Shown: one piece after another, positions 23,166 through 34,339 of the stretch
Layout of the letters: each line of letters begins with the position of its first letter
How positions within the stretch are numbered: position 1 is the stretch's first letter
Origin: Cycas panzhihuaensis
Taxonomy: Eukaryota; Cycadophyta
Length of the DNA: 64,000 nt
Direction: 5' to 3'
Assembly (NCBI GenBank): GCA_023213395.1
Contig: CM041465.1
Span: forward strand, 137,461,741 to 137,525,740
The notes under the pieces: generated by a model
What the model was told of the DNA's origin: nothing
What the model saw: only the letters and a program-made list of their open reading frames with translations
The model's database searches: none
Position numbers and translations under genes: made by a program

Positions 23166-25535
23166 CTTCTTTCCCTTGTTACGGGACCGCGAAGGTGATG
23201 GAGCGCGGCGGTCAGGAGACCGCGAAGGGGAAGGCGACCTCTGTACACCCTTCCCTCTACCACGCAAAGGGCCGGATCGGAGACTGTCCGATTCGTTGTT
23301 CCTTTCTTTGGACATGGGTCCCGTTCCCCATGCTTGGGGAACGGGTCTCTATGAATGGGTTGGTCGAGGTTAGGCCTCGACGCTCGCCTAGGGGACGAGT
23401 CGCGCGGCGGGGCATCGCGCTGGTGCTGAGCCCGGCAGCGTGAATCGTCATGGAAACACTCCCCGTGGATGGAACACCACCTCTTCTCAAGGGGAGGATC
23501 GATCCTCCTTGCTTGAGAAGGTTGGGCGTTACCCCCTTTGGGAGGCATCGCACGAGAAGTCTGCTGGATGGGTTTGTGAGAGGTTGGCGACGAAGGAGGT
23601 TGGAGTTTTAACTCCTTCATCGTGCGCTCAAATGAGCGAATAGCGGAAGTAAGGGGATCTAGGGTCCTCTCGGTCGGATGAGGGTGGACTGGCGGTGCAA
23701 GGTTTGGTCTCCTTCGCTGGAGGAGGCGCCTCGCGACATTGCGAGGGCTTGGGAGGTTTCTTGAGCCCTGCTTGGATCTCAATGGCCTCCAAAGCTAAAC
23801 ACCTCGTGATGGCAGAGTCACATGTGGTCGCCCCCATCTTGAGGACTTCCACATGCACTTCGGGGCAAAGCGCATTGACAAAAAGGTCCCTCTTCAACTC
23901 CTCAGGCAACGTAGCCTTGGTGGAGTGAAGGAGATCGTGAAAACGTTGCACAAAGTCACGATTCATTTCATCGTGACCTTGTTTAAGCGACAGAAGCGCC
24001 TTCATTCCGCTCTCGAATGGGCGAGCTACGTCAAAATAGTTGACGAACTCGTCCACTAGGCCTTGGAATGAGGAGATCGAATGGGGTGAAGGCAGTAAAA
24101 CCACTTGAGGGCGTCGCCCTGCAAGGACCGCGGGAAGAGCTTCATGAGTATATGGTTGTAAGCCCAATAATCGATGCACGCCATAGAGAAGCTGCGTACA
24201 TGCTCGGTTGGGTCTTGCGACGAAGTCCTGTCGAATTTGGGAACTTCAGGAGGGTGAGGCGGCAGGTTAGTCCTTAGCGCCTCTATAGACAATGGCGTCG
24301 ACCTATAGTCCACGAAAGGACGCGTCCTTGCTTGGGCTAATCGACAACCCAGAAGGAATGGATGGGGTGGTGTACCCATCCCTCCTGAAAAGGCCCCTTG
24401 TTGGAAAGGGGCCGTGTAAAAGCTCTGGAAAAGATGCACACTCCCTTGCGATGACGCAATGATGGGAGCCTACCGACGCACGGAAACAGAGGATGAGGGA
24501 TCGGGTTACGCCCATATGGGCCACAGTAGGTGGTGCGACCCCATATGGGTGCAACGTCCACCCTATAAACAGGAGATGGCTTCCTTGCCTTGCCCCAAGG
24601 TTGAGCGGTAACACAGGGAGCACGTAAAGAGAAGAACCACCAGTTAGGTTCTGGACATATGCAGGAGTGGGTCCTACATGGCTAGCGGCGGCAGCACTAG
24701 AAGGACCACAAGGCCTACCAGGGAACGCATGCGTCACGTTCAGAGGTGGCGCGTGCGTTTGGTTAGGGCATGGCATGCTAACCCCGAGTTGAGGGAAAGA
24801 CACACCACGAAAGGGCCCTGAGGAAGTAAGACCACAGCTAGAAACAGGCGGCGCAACACTCACCTTCGGAGCCGGGGTAGACACGGCATAGGACGTGTAT
24901 GCGCGGGTAGGAGCGTCGATCGTTGTAGATGACGCAAGCATGGATTTAAGAGGATGCTACGCTATGTAGCATTTCTGCGAACCACCCAGGAGGCGCTGGC
25001 GGCGAGCCGCGCGAAGCACTCGCTAAGCGCCTCGATCGCGTGGCGGAGGGGTATCCTTGTGGCCGTATGAGGTCGAAGGGACTTGAAAGTAGGGGATCCT
25101 TCAGACGCCTCGTAAGGCTCGCCAAGAGGGTGGTGAGTCTCGTGAGGGTCCGAATCATCCGCCGCCGAGCCAAGGTCGAAAGTCGTCCCGTGGAAATGGT
25201 CATCTGGTAGTAATGGAATCACGCCTCACGCGGATTCGAGACGGATGAAGGGAACTCGAGTTCCTCAAGCCATGGGACCAGATGCCCAATCAGAAGGATA
25301 ACCTTCCATGGTCGAATCGGGATTCAACGACGGAGAGGGACGAGATGCTTGGTCTTCCAACGACGGCGGCAAGTCTCGTAAGCGACGCGAGAAACGTCGC
25401 ATGCAACGCCCTTGCGAGCGTCGTTTGAAGAAGCGAGAAGGGAAGGAAGAAAAGTAATGCAAACACGTTGGGGGTTGCCCAACCGAAAACACAGAATGCG
25501 AACCTACCTAGAGGCAAGAACACCAACAAGAAGGG
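23166..25535 (-). pseudogene. Element A gag (frameshifted)
   Basis: From the N-terminus there is a Pro/Ser/Gly-rich region (about 24300-25530), then the capsid-like core. Core landmarks are VPKFDRTSSQDPTEHVRSFS, LVDEFVNYFDVARPFESGM, LLSLKQGHDEMNRDFVQRFH and LPEELKRDLFVNAL. A C-terminal WCSIHGECFHDDSRC is an unusual zinc-knuckle-like motif (C-x2-H...C), as found in Tat-lineage gag in place of CCHC. The protein would form the particle and bind element RNA. Several frameshifts prevent a single frame. Confidence 0.8.
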
Positions 25536-25560
25536 GAAGCGGATTTATCTCCTCATCGGC

Positions 25561-25577
25561 CCCCAAGATGGTCGCCA
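25561..25577 (-). promoter_or_regulatory. Primer-binding site, element A
   Basis: On the minus strand this reads TGGCGACCATCTTGGGG, starting two bases inside the 5' LTR edge. C has TGGCGACCATACTGGGG (43611-43627), and D has a related but altered GCGACCATCTGGGA at the same place. This is not the initiator-Met type used by element S. The donor tRNA was not identified. Confidence 0.7.
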
Positions 25578-25579
25578 AA

Positions 25580-28092
25580 GGAAACGCCTCCGGGGCAATG
25601 ACCTAACGCTCAATGTGGAAGGGCATAAAACAATATGCTTAGCAAGCTAGAAAGCGAGGATCATACCTCGCAGACGTCCGTCTTGGCCGGAGCGCTGCAC
25701 GGATCGCAAGGTGCTGGTTGCTTCGGTGGCCGCAAGGCGAGACCTTCCTACCCTTCGGATGGCCGGGAAGGGAAAAGGAACCTCGCGCGCCGCGGCTTCT
25801 CAAGGCAGTGAGAAGGCGACGAGGGGGCAACCAACCAAACGTGAAAAGGGTATGGTATAAGTGCGGCTAAGGGGTGCAAGCAAATGGGTCCTCTACTACT
25901 ACGCTATGTAATGTAATAAAGTAGTACGGGAAAGCAAATATAAAATAAATGATTATTTTTCCTTTTTCTTTTATGTTCCTTTACCTATCAAAGTAAATGC
26001 AAAGAGACGTAAAAGCATAAAGAAGACACGAGAGATACGTGGAAAATACCCGGATACGACGTCCGAGCAGAAACACAGGTCCCCCTCTTCAGTTGCACTC
26101 CTCCTCTCCGTCCTCCGCGCATGCGACGTCGATCAAAGACAACAAAGGGGGTTCACTTACCTCCCCGAGAGCATGCAAGGACTAAATAAACTGAAAGGAC
26201 GGAAAGTAAAGCTCAAAACAATAAGAGGGAAGAATACCGTGCGAGAGCCGACCGGCAACGGGTTGATCTCGCGCACCACTCCCTCTTAAACGACCCTGCG
26301 CACAAACGGGAAGAACACTCTCCTCTCGGGAGAGAGGCTACAAAGCACGACAATATATATATATATATATATATGTACTGAAAATGAAATCAACTAAGCT
26401 AGAAAGATGTAGATAAGCACCATCATACAATGAAAATGAAACAAAGCCGCACAGTAAATATGCAGACTGTCGTACACCATAAAACGCACCAAATGGGATT
26501 GAGTGTAGCCTCGGGATGGCTAACTCACCCACGAGAGGTCTCCACAGGGTATAGGGGAAACAGTGCTAGCATGCAACAAGATGAGTCATGTAGTAACAAA
26601 TTTCCTACACCAAGAGGGAAACTCAACCCAACTCTCCAAGGCTTCTCTAGCTCCGTTTCCTAAGAAAGCACGGATGCTAAAGGGAGAGAGGATAAGGGAT
26701 GGAACCCTTGGGGAGAAGGATGGCAATGGGGGACGGAACCCCGCCTATCTCCCTCAAATCCTCGTGAAAACCCTTTATGCCGGCAAGCTTAGGAAATGGC
26801 AAAAGAGGAAGCTAAGAGGAAGAGGATGGGTTTCAAGGAAATACAAGAAGATGTGCCTAACCTAGGGCAAAGACTCTAGTAAGCCACAACTACAAAGATT
26901 ACTTACATCAAACGGCCAAGAGAAACTCAAAGGAAGTGCAAGCAAAAGGGAGGAAAGAATTTGTAAGCAAAACAATGGAGAAAACAAGCAAAAAGCACCC
27001 ACAAGAGACAATAAATACCTTGAATAGAGAAGAACAAGTGCATGTAGGTACTTGGCCACTTAGAGGAGCAGCCCAAGCAACGTCTAAGGGGTGGTGTTGA
27101 ATGTCCTTTGCAAGAGAGTAGAAGAGTAGAGCTTCATGCAAGTTGAGAGCTTGAAAATGGATCTTTGAAGCGGTCTTTTGGTGAATAAACCCTCTTGAAG
27201 CCTTGGGTATTTGTGGAGAAGAGTGGTGCTTGCAATGGAGCTTCGTAAGGGGCAGCAATGGCCCTGCAACTCCAGCTGGTAGCAGCCCACTTCACCTCTA
27301 TCCCACTGCTGTAGAAGAAGTTCTCTTGTTCACTGTTTCTTTGCCTTGTCTCTTTGTGGAGAAGTTGCTCTAGAAAACTTGAAAAATGAAGTGAAGAATT
27401 AAGCAAATGAGTAAGAAAAAGGCTTTTATGCCTTGGGCATAGCAAGTGAACGTTGGGGGCCTTGGGGCGCCTCCAATCGTCGAGCCACGCCGGCAGTTCA
27501 TGAAAAACGGCCACATCGTCGCGTGGTTTGTCTTTTTTTAAAATTTAAACAATGCATCGGCAAGAACTCTGTGATCGCCTAGTTTACCGCGGTACCAACC
27601 CGAAATTCAAAAAAGAGAAAAATATAACTTGAAAATCAGGTTTTTTGGTAAGGTCACAAAGCTAGGCATGAAATACATCAATTAGGTGAAGGTCTAGGCC
27701 ATGGGCAAGTACTCATAATGGTGCAAAGAGCCCTAACTAAGGGTTAAACCGGGCTTAGGAAGGATTTGCAACATAAGTGGCATGCGGTAACAAGAATAAA
27801 CAAGCTGGTAAAAGCATCCCGAAAGACCATGGAGACATCGTGAGTGGTTGTACGCCATACGGGGTGTCGCATTCGCTAATGAATGCCCATACCGTGAGTC
27901 GTCATAGATTTGAAGGGTGCCGTTAGGCACATGCATGATGGACAGGCAGTCAAACGAATGCATGTAGGCAGGCATATGTCAATCAAACTATTCTAAATTA
28001 CCTTAGCAATCATTAGTAAGAAAAGTAAGCACATATACCTGAACAAACCTGTGTCGATGTGTCTCGAGTCCATTCCCAATAGCTGGGAAACA
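25580..28092 (-). repeat. Element A 5' LTR
   Basis: This LTR of 2513 bp is colinear with 11982-14453. The outer end AGCTGGGAAACA borders the CATGT target duplication. The inner end reads GGAAACG where the other LTR has TGAAACG, so the terminal T is mutated. An (AT)n run at about 26352-26374 is longer than in the partner and, read on the minus strand, is a possible TATA region. Long AT-moderate stretches are near identical to the other LTR, while GC-rich parts differ by small indels. Confidence 0.9.
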
Positions 28093-28177
28093 CATGTTAT
28101 AGTTGAATTGGGTAAAATATATATGTAATTATCTTTGGTGTAAGTAAACAACAAAATAAATGAACAATATTTTGTTG

Positions 28178-28427
28178 TATTACGGATCTTTTCCGTAACT
28201 AGAGCACAATTTAAAAGATTCCAAAGAACACAAGTACGCTTGAAAGTAAATTTGCAGTGAAAAGACCAATTGGTATTGATTGATAAAAATAAGTGATGAT
28301 CTTCAATACACTGGAGGCCTCATTTATAAGTGCATGATAGGCCTTTTCAATTATAAGTTACAACTCTTGGAGATGCCCTTTCACTTTAATTAACAATTAC
28401 TTAATCCCTTTAAGGAGGTCTGTAACA
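28178..28427 (-). repeat. Element S 3' LTR (250 bp)
   Basis: This LTR is colinear with 31584-31833. It begins TATTACGGATC on the plus strand where the partner has TGTTACGGATC, one G-to-A change in the terminal dinucleotide. It ends CTGTAACA. Confidence 0.9.
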
Positions 28428-28441
28428 ATTCCTCCCCCTTA
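28428..28441 (-). promoter_or_regulatory. Polypurine tract, element S
   Basis: On the minus strand this reads AAGGGGGAGGAAT, directly before the 3' LTR. That is the place and composition expected for the primer of plus-strand DNA synthesis. It fixes the minus-strand orientation of the element. Confidence 0.85.
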
Positions 28442-28499
28442 AGATGTTTGGCCCACGAAACATAGTCGAACGATTGCAATCCCTTAAACATATGATATC

Positions 28500-30150
28500 A
28501 TTCGTTGTAGTGGAGTCCATTAAGTGATTAGACGAATGTTGCAGGTATTTATTGGAAGATTCCTCTGGTTGAAAATCTCAACAGTATTTTTGGAGTGCTT
28601 GTGGTTGTTTTTTGACTTCTTCACCCTGATTCTCGCGTAATATGACTTTAGTTTTGTTTGATCTTTTTCTTGATAACGTGATGGTTCTTCTTTCTTTCTT
28701 AAATCAAGTAAACTGCTCATCCATATTCATTTCGAAGGTTCTAAGTGTACTGAGCTATTGTCTGCCCAATACAATATCTACACCTCGGACATCAATGACG
28801 TAGAAATCTTCTATAATGCTAATGTCATTTAGCGTGATGTTAAGGTTCTTCATTATACCTTAGCCAGAGATTACCTGCCTTCCTCCAACAATGACCTGGA
28901 AACGAGGAGTCCTTAATGGAAATAACCTCAGTTATCAGGCGATTCGATCAATAAAATTATGTGTGCTACCTAAATTTATCAATATTGTTACAACTTGATT
29001 TTTGATAGATCCCTGCAATTTTAAGGTATTTGATTGATTAAAACTACTCATATATGATAGTGACATTTGCAGATGGTCGTCCTCGAGATTACTGTGGCTT
29101 TCTTGATGTTCTGCATGATAACAATTTCTTTGATTATTTTCAGATTCTTGTTCTTCTTCGTCAATATTGTCATATCCGGCGAATCGATTGTATATAGTTG
29201 GTTCTTTTGACATCTATGCGCAGGTTCCTACTTTTCCTCACATCTGAAGCATAGGTTTCTTCTTCTTAACTCTTCTTGTTCTATTTTTGTTTTCTAAATG
29301 ATTAGTTTTGCAAGTTAATTGATTGACAATTGTTTATGCTGAACACTTGGTAAAGGATTATGTCGACCAGGTGGAGGAATATAGAGATCTATGCCTGTTT
29401 TGCATAAGGCATTGTGTTTATCTTCATGTATTTTGGCTAACTATATTGCTTTGTTAAGGTCCTTTGGTTCTTGAATTTTAACATCAGCTTCGATCTCTAT
29501 TTTTAGACCATCTATATATAACTAGATAAGTCGATTAGTTAGAATATCTTCTAACACATAACTTAGCCTCGTGAATGCTGCACTGTATTCTTCCACAGAA
29601 CCAGTTTGTTTTAATTTTCATAACTCACAATAATAATCACGATTAGATACGATTTCAAATCGCTTAATGAATAAACGCACAAATTCTTTCTAGGTTGGTA
29701 ATTGATCTCGGAATGAAGTTTGCTCGAGACACTGCCACCATTTACACGCTATGCCATCCATGTGTAGGGTGGCTAACAAAACTTGCTCTTAATCTCCATT
29801 AAGCAGAAATAGTTTTCCATTTCTTGTATCCATACTCTTGGCTCATCCGACTTTTGCTCCATACTGAAACATTGTATAGTAATTTTTTTTGTTTTTCTAT
29901 GTTTGAATACTTTGTAAGCAGTTAAAGTATGCTTGAAAACCCAATATCTTCTGTTCTTCAGGGGTCAGATTGTGATACTCATTAAGGTATTTTTTGATAG
30001 CTTCATTCTTAGTATTAATTGGAGTCGTCTCAGGACTGGAATATTTTTTAACAATATGATTTCTGATATGGGACTGTCGACTCATTGCCTCATCCTCTGA
30101 ATCTGGAACAATCATGTCTTCTTTTCCATCCATTGCTAAGATTATCAATT
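28500..30150 (-). pseudogene. Element S gag and protease remnant
   Basis: Read across frames from 30148 leftward, there is an acidic start (DGKEDMIVPDSEDEAM) and a gag core including WKEFVRLFIKRFEIVSNRDY and GSVEEYSAAFTRLSYVL. A zinc knuckle NLCFRCEEK...HRC follows. The protease start is LKLQGSIKNQVVTILINLG with STHNFID, where the catalytic D-S-G is changed to N-L-G. DISIIEDFYVIDVRGVDIVLG belongs to the protease end. This order is normal for plant Ty3/gypsy gag-pro. Stops and shifts are frequent. Nothing after the protease is recognisable before the polypurine tract. Confidence 0.7.
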
Positions 30151-30592
30151 TATCTAAGATCTAATGTAATGTATGATTTAAGAGCACATTTGATGTCTGG
30201 ATTGCTTCGTAGACTGCTTGAGTGATTGGTTTGACAATATCCTTTTGAATGGTATTATCTACCATATCTTCAGTATTCATTATTTTAATGATTGTATAAG
30301 TACGGTTCCAATGATTCCCTTATGTAACTATGCACCAATTTGTTAGATTTATACTAACTCTTGTCGAGAAGATATCAATTGAATACGTATATGTGAGCAC
30401 AATATAAGAATCATCAAGATAAGGTTTAGTGTTTGTCAGAGCTATAGTTCCTCCACCACCTAATATTTGACTGATGATATATTTCATTTTTAAAATTGTA
30501 TGTTTCACCTTTAAAGCTTGTATAAATTGGGGCAATAATTTGATATTAATTAAATGTTTGATTTGTTAAGAATGTAATGAGAGATTTAACTT

Positions 30593-30632
<40 letters not shown>

Positions 30633-31570
30633 CGTATGGGGTATTAATACAATATTAAAGGCTCATTATGTTAACAGACGTGAATAAAGTGATATTTAAT
30701 ATATGATATCAATAAGGTAAAATAATATATGAATAACTTATATATAATAGATGAGATGAATATTATTTAAATGTTATTAGAGATATAATTTAAAGGGTCA
30801 TAAATGTAGGGTTTTAAAAGGTGACACCAATGTATAATATATATTACACTAGGTAAGGATACACATAAAAATTGCCAGAGCTATTGCAATGCATGATATG
30901 AAGCAATTTATAATATATGGATAACGCAATAGAGCAAGGCAAATTTTTGAATGATATATGCACACCCGCAACTGACAAAAAATAACTACGTGGCTGTAAG
31001 AGGCAATAGACACAACTGGAAGAGATGATGATAGCAGTGAATCTACTGACCAGTTAAGAGAAATTAAATGAGGTGACGGAAAAATCAAGGATGCAGAGAA
31101 TGAAGAGATGTAAGCAGAACAAGATGCCCTCTGATAATGGAAGGAAAAGACGAACGGATGATGACGAAGGAAGACTATGCAATAATAGAGAACAATAGCA
31201 AAAACAGGCAGGACCGATGAACGTAGGAAATGATTTTGACAATGATGGAATGTAGATGCACAAACTTGTAACGTCTGAAAACGATGGTGACACATATGTG
31301 TGTTGGAAAACACGCCCCAAATATGTATATATGAATTACGTGAGGGTGAACTTCATAATACATACGTATGCTGGTACGGACCCAACAAACTAAATCACTG
31401 TGTAGCCGCAATGGACTGCACGTTGGATGTTGCAGACTGGCTGTAATAATGTGTAGTGTGGAGGAGATAGAGGATACAATACAGGTCTCCAATGACGATA
31501 GGAACGAGGAGATAAATGAAACAGGACGGAAGATTATTGCATATATATGATGGCAAAGTCGAGGAGAGTG
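30151..31570 (-). other. Element S 5' leader and unassigned interior
   Basis: This interior lies between the primer-binding site and the acidic gag start. It includes a mixed (TG)n(TA)n microsatellite. The 154-codon frame at 30849-31313 is Ser/His/Leu-rich, matches nothing recognised and overlaps another frame, so it is not called a gene. Confidence 0.5.
30593..30632. repeat. (TG)n(TA)n microsatellite in element S
   Basis: About eight TG units run directly into about twelve TA units. Confidence 0.9.
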
Positions 31571-31581
31571 CTTTGATACCA
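31571..31581 (-). promoter_or_regulatory. Primer-binding site, element S
   Basis: On the minus strand this reads TGGTATCAAAG, two bases from the 5' LTR edge. It matches the initiator-methionine tRNA 3' end used by many plant LTR elements. Confidence 0.85.
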
Positions 31582-31583
31582 CT

Positions 31584-31833
31584 TGTTACGGATCTTTTCC
31601 ATAATTGGAGCATAATTTAAAAGATTTCAAAGAACACAAGTACGCTTGAAAGTAAATTTGCAGTCAAAAGACCAATTGGTATTGATTGATAAAAATAAGT
31701 GATGATCTTCAATACACTGGAGGCCTCATTTATAAGTGCATGATAGGCCTTTTCAATTATAAGTTATAACTCTTGGAGATGCCCTTTCACTTTAATTAAC
31801 AATTACTTAATCCCTTTAAGGAGGTCTATAACA
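31584..31833 (-). repeat. Element S 5' LTR (250 bp)
   Basis: The ends are TGTTACGG and CTATAACA. It is the same length as the partner at 28178-28427, with scattered substitutions. The primer-binding site follows on the minus strand. Confidence 0.9.
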
Positions 31834-31963
31834 TGTTGCTTTTGAAGAGTTAAGGAGTACTTATGACTTTATTTCTTCAAAATTAGTAAGAAAATTAAAC
31901 TTAGTACCTATGAAAAAAGAACCTACTTGGGTTGAATCAGTTGACGATGCAACACTTAGGTAA

Positions 31964-34134
31964 ACTAACTTTAAGGGAAAATGGTGAGATGAATTTTTCT
32001 CCCTTTCTATTCCCTTATGTCTAACATCTATCATTAGTAATAACAACCATTCTAAATAATAGGATTCAAAGGAAAGAACGTGGCATGGTCAACTGCAAAT
32101 TGTTGTAGTGATTAAAATACTAGCTTGATTATGACTATAATAATACAACTATTATAACTACTTCAAGACATACTAATTAATAAATATGGATAATAGACTC
32201 GACCTTACATCAATTATAGAAAAGAACTGGGTCTTAGAAAAAAGCTTAGAAAAGATGATAAGTAGTAGAATTAAAACTTAAGTTAGAAAATAAGGGAAGG
32301 GAATACTTGATGAATAATGATATGTTAAATGAAGAGCAATATCAAGACAAGCATGGATTTGTGAAGTCAAGTATAGGAGGATCCACATTAAATAGTAAGA
32401 AAAGTGAAAGAACAACAATAATAAGGAAGGATAAAAATGGGGCAAGGGGCAAAAACAAAGGGGGAACGTTAAGGAGGGAACATAAACCACAAAGTAAAAA
32501 GAATGTAAGTAGATGGAGAAACAAGACACAGAGAAAGCATACAAAGAAAGGTGAATCAAATAGAAGCTTTGAAAGCTTAGGGACTGCCTCTAGCTTGAAG
32601 GACACTTATAGTTCTAATAGCCTCAATGAGTCTAATATGTAATCTTAATCGAGTCTAGAAAGACGACATCACTTGTTATGAACTAATAGTTGCACATTTT
32701 TAGGTGAACTAACATGTTTATTGGGTAATGGAAACCTTTTACATCATATTTAAGATGTAGAAGATCAAAGTAGGTTATTGTGGTGTCTTATTTTGGAGCA
32801 TTTGTTATTTGTTGGCTAGCATAGGCAGTAGTGATTCTAAGAGGAGCCCTTGCCTTGAAGAGGATTAGCATTCATCTTATTTAACTCATTTTCTATATTA
32901 TTTTTTTATAATTAGCATATTTTTATTAATTGGTGTTATTTATTAGTCGATATAAGTTATTGAACCCATTGGATTCATAATATTACCATAAAAGCAAAAG
33001 AAGAGAATAAAAGGAAATAAACCAGTATAGTAGAAAAATGAAACTTCTAAACTGTGAAGGAAAAAGAGGCATGGGAGAAGAGATAAAAAATTGGATAGAT
33101 AAGCTAAGAAGATACTTTAAGACTAGGTAGTTATATCAAGACCTCAATAACCACATATTAATTAATAAGACTTCCACTCACTTAGTGGCATGACAAACTC
33201 CATAGTTACAAAACAAAACCAAAGTTTATCCCTTAGAATAAATTAAAAAAGATTTTTTGTAATAAATTTATCTTTGAAAATTTCTTATAAGATAGTCTAA
33301 ATGTTTTTTGCAATTTAAAGCGTAGAAGCCTTAACATAAGTGAGCATAAAGAAAAATTTGAAATCCTTAATAGATTTATACATATTATCTAAGGAAAGGA
33401 TCAACTTATAAGATTCATTAATGGATTGAATTGAGAATGTTGCACTTATGTGTGGGTTGATAAGCCTAATTTAATGGACAAAGCTACCACATTTATAGAG
33501 AGATATGAAGAGCAAAGGAGTGGGAAAAAAAGGAGGAGGGAATGGTTACATGAAAGGGAAGGTGCTTGCATGGGCAGTACGCTTAAGACACAAAAGAAAG
33601 AGATATAAAGTAAGTAGAAGGGACAGTCATAAAGACCGGGATAGCAACTAGGATTATTGAAGCATTGAGACTTCTACTAGAGGCCATAATAGCTCTTAAG
33701 AGGAATAGTCTAGCTGAGATTTATAAGGGAAACCTCCTAGTTAGCTAAGTAATTAAAATCAAGTCCAAAATTAATGAAACAAATTTAAAACTATAAATTA
33801 TTGGGAATGCAAAGAAGCACACTCAAGATAGAATTGTTTCTAATTTAGGACATAAAGTCATCCCAAAAGTGCTATAGCTTCGATTGTAACAGCCTTAATA
33901 CCCTCACAACAATAGATGCACATACATGTTATAATTCAATTAAGGAAAATATATATGTAATTATCTTTCATGCAAGTAAATGACAAAATAAATGAATAAT
34001 ATTTCATTGCTTTTGAAGAGTTAAGGAGTACTTATAACTTTATTTCTTCAAAATTAGTAAGAAAATTAAACTTAGTACCTATGAAAAAAGAACCTACTTG
34101 GGTTGAATCAGTTGACGATGAAACACCTAGGTAA
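31964..34134 (+). repeat. Tandem 2.17-kb duplication, copy 2 (uninterrupted)
   Basis: Copy 2 is colinear with copy 1 and retains both empty insertion sites: CATACATGTTATA at 33921-33933 for element A, and TTTCATTGCTTTTGAAG near 34002-34018 for element S. It also retains about 80 bp missing from copy 1. Both insertions therefore came after the duplication, or went only into copy 1. Confidence 0.85.
32262..33720 (+). pseudogene. Decayed retrotransposon gag-like sequence, copy 2
   Basis: This has the same layout as 10397-11900. A Lys/Ser-rich first frame stays open for 111 codons (32307-32642) and ends near SNSLNESNM. Interrupted gag-core phrases follow, including KFEILNRF and DSLMDGIENVALM. 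Independent stops and indels relative to copy 1 show decay since duplication. Function is not expected. Confidence 0.55.
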
Positions 34135-34330
34135 ACTAATGTTATTTTAGAAAATTTAATGTTTGAGATAAATAAATACCAAATATATAGAGATTTTCAA
34201 TTGCTAGATTTGGGAAAGTATGAAGCCATAATAGGCATGGTTTGCTTAGAATCCATTAGTGCGTATATATGTTGCCATAATAAGCAAGTCATTATGACCA
34301 AACATCCTTACAGAGTTACTGTTATTTAAG
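33927..34330 (+). pseudogene. Retroviral-type protease remnant downstream of copy 2 gag
   Basis: Plus-strand frames read FISSKLVRKLNLVPMKKEP, then NVILENLMFEINKY and LLDLGKYEAIIGMVCLES. This is the flap-to-C-terminal part of a Ty3/gypsy-type aspartic protease, with I-I-G-M-x-x-L as the second hallmark. The catalytic Asp region is not visible. The first 200 bp lie inside copy 2, the rest continues beyond the duplication, and copy 1 holds only the shared part. Confidence 0.55.
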
Positions 34331-34339
34331 TGAGGAGAG

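Larger units (their letters stand above)
11982..28092 (-). mobile_element. Element A: Tat/Ogre-like Ty3/gypsy retrotransposon, about 16.1 kb
   Basis: Element A is bounded by 2.5-kb LTRs and flanked by the 5-bp target duplication CATGT (11977-11981 and 28093-28097). The minus-strand order is 5' LTR, primer-binding site, gag, protease, linker, RT, RNase H, integrase. Then come an antisense gene on the plus strand, a second RNase H and the 3' LTR. Pol order RT-RH-INT, a D-N-G-S-S protease site, no chromodomain and an extra archaeal-like RNase H place it in or near the Tat/Ogre lineage of plant Ty3/gypsy elements. Most coding parts carry frameshifts. It is inserted in copy 1 of the 2.17-kb duplication. 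Confidence 0.9.
28178..31833 (-). mobile_element. Element S: 3.66-kb non-autonomous Ty3/gypsy element (gag-protease only)
   Basis: Two 250-bp LTRs, the target duplication TGTTG (28173-28177 and 31834-31838), an initiator-Met-type primer-binding site and a purine-rich tract define a structurally complete element. The interior of about 3.1 kb has gag, a CCHC knuckle and a protease remnant, but no RT, RNase H or integrase. It would depend on enzymes from a relative. Its frames are broken, and the LTRs differ at a number of positions, so it is not very young. Copy 2 of the duplication lacks it. Confidence 0.9.

Noticed and set aside
30849-31313. 154-codon minus-strand frame in element S as a possible membrane protein
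   Set aside because: It lies in the leader between primer-binding site and gag, overlaps another frame, and its Ser/His/Leu-rich content reflects local base composition.
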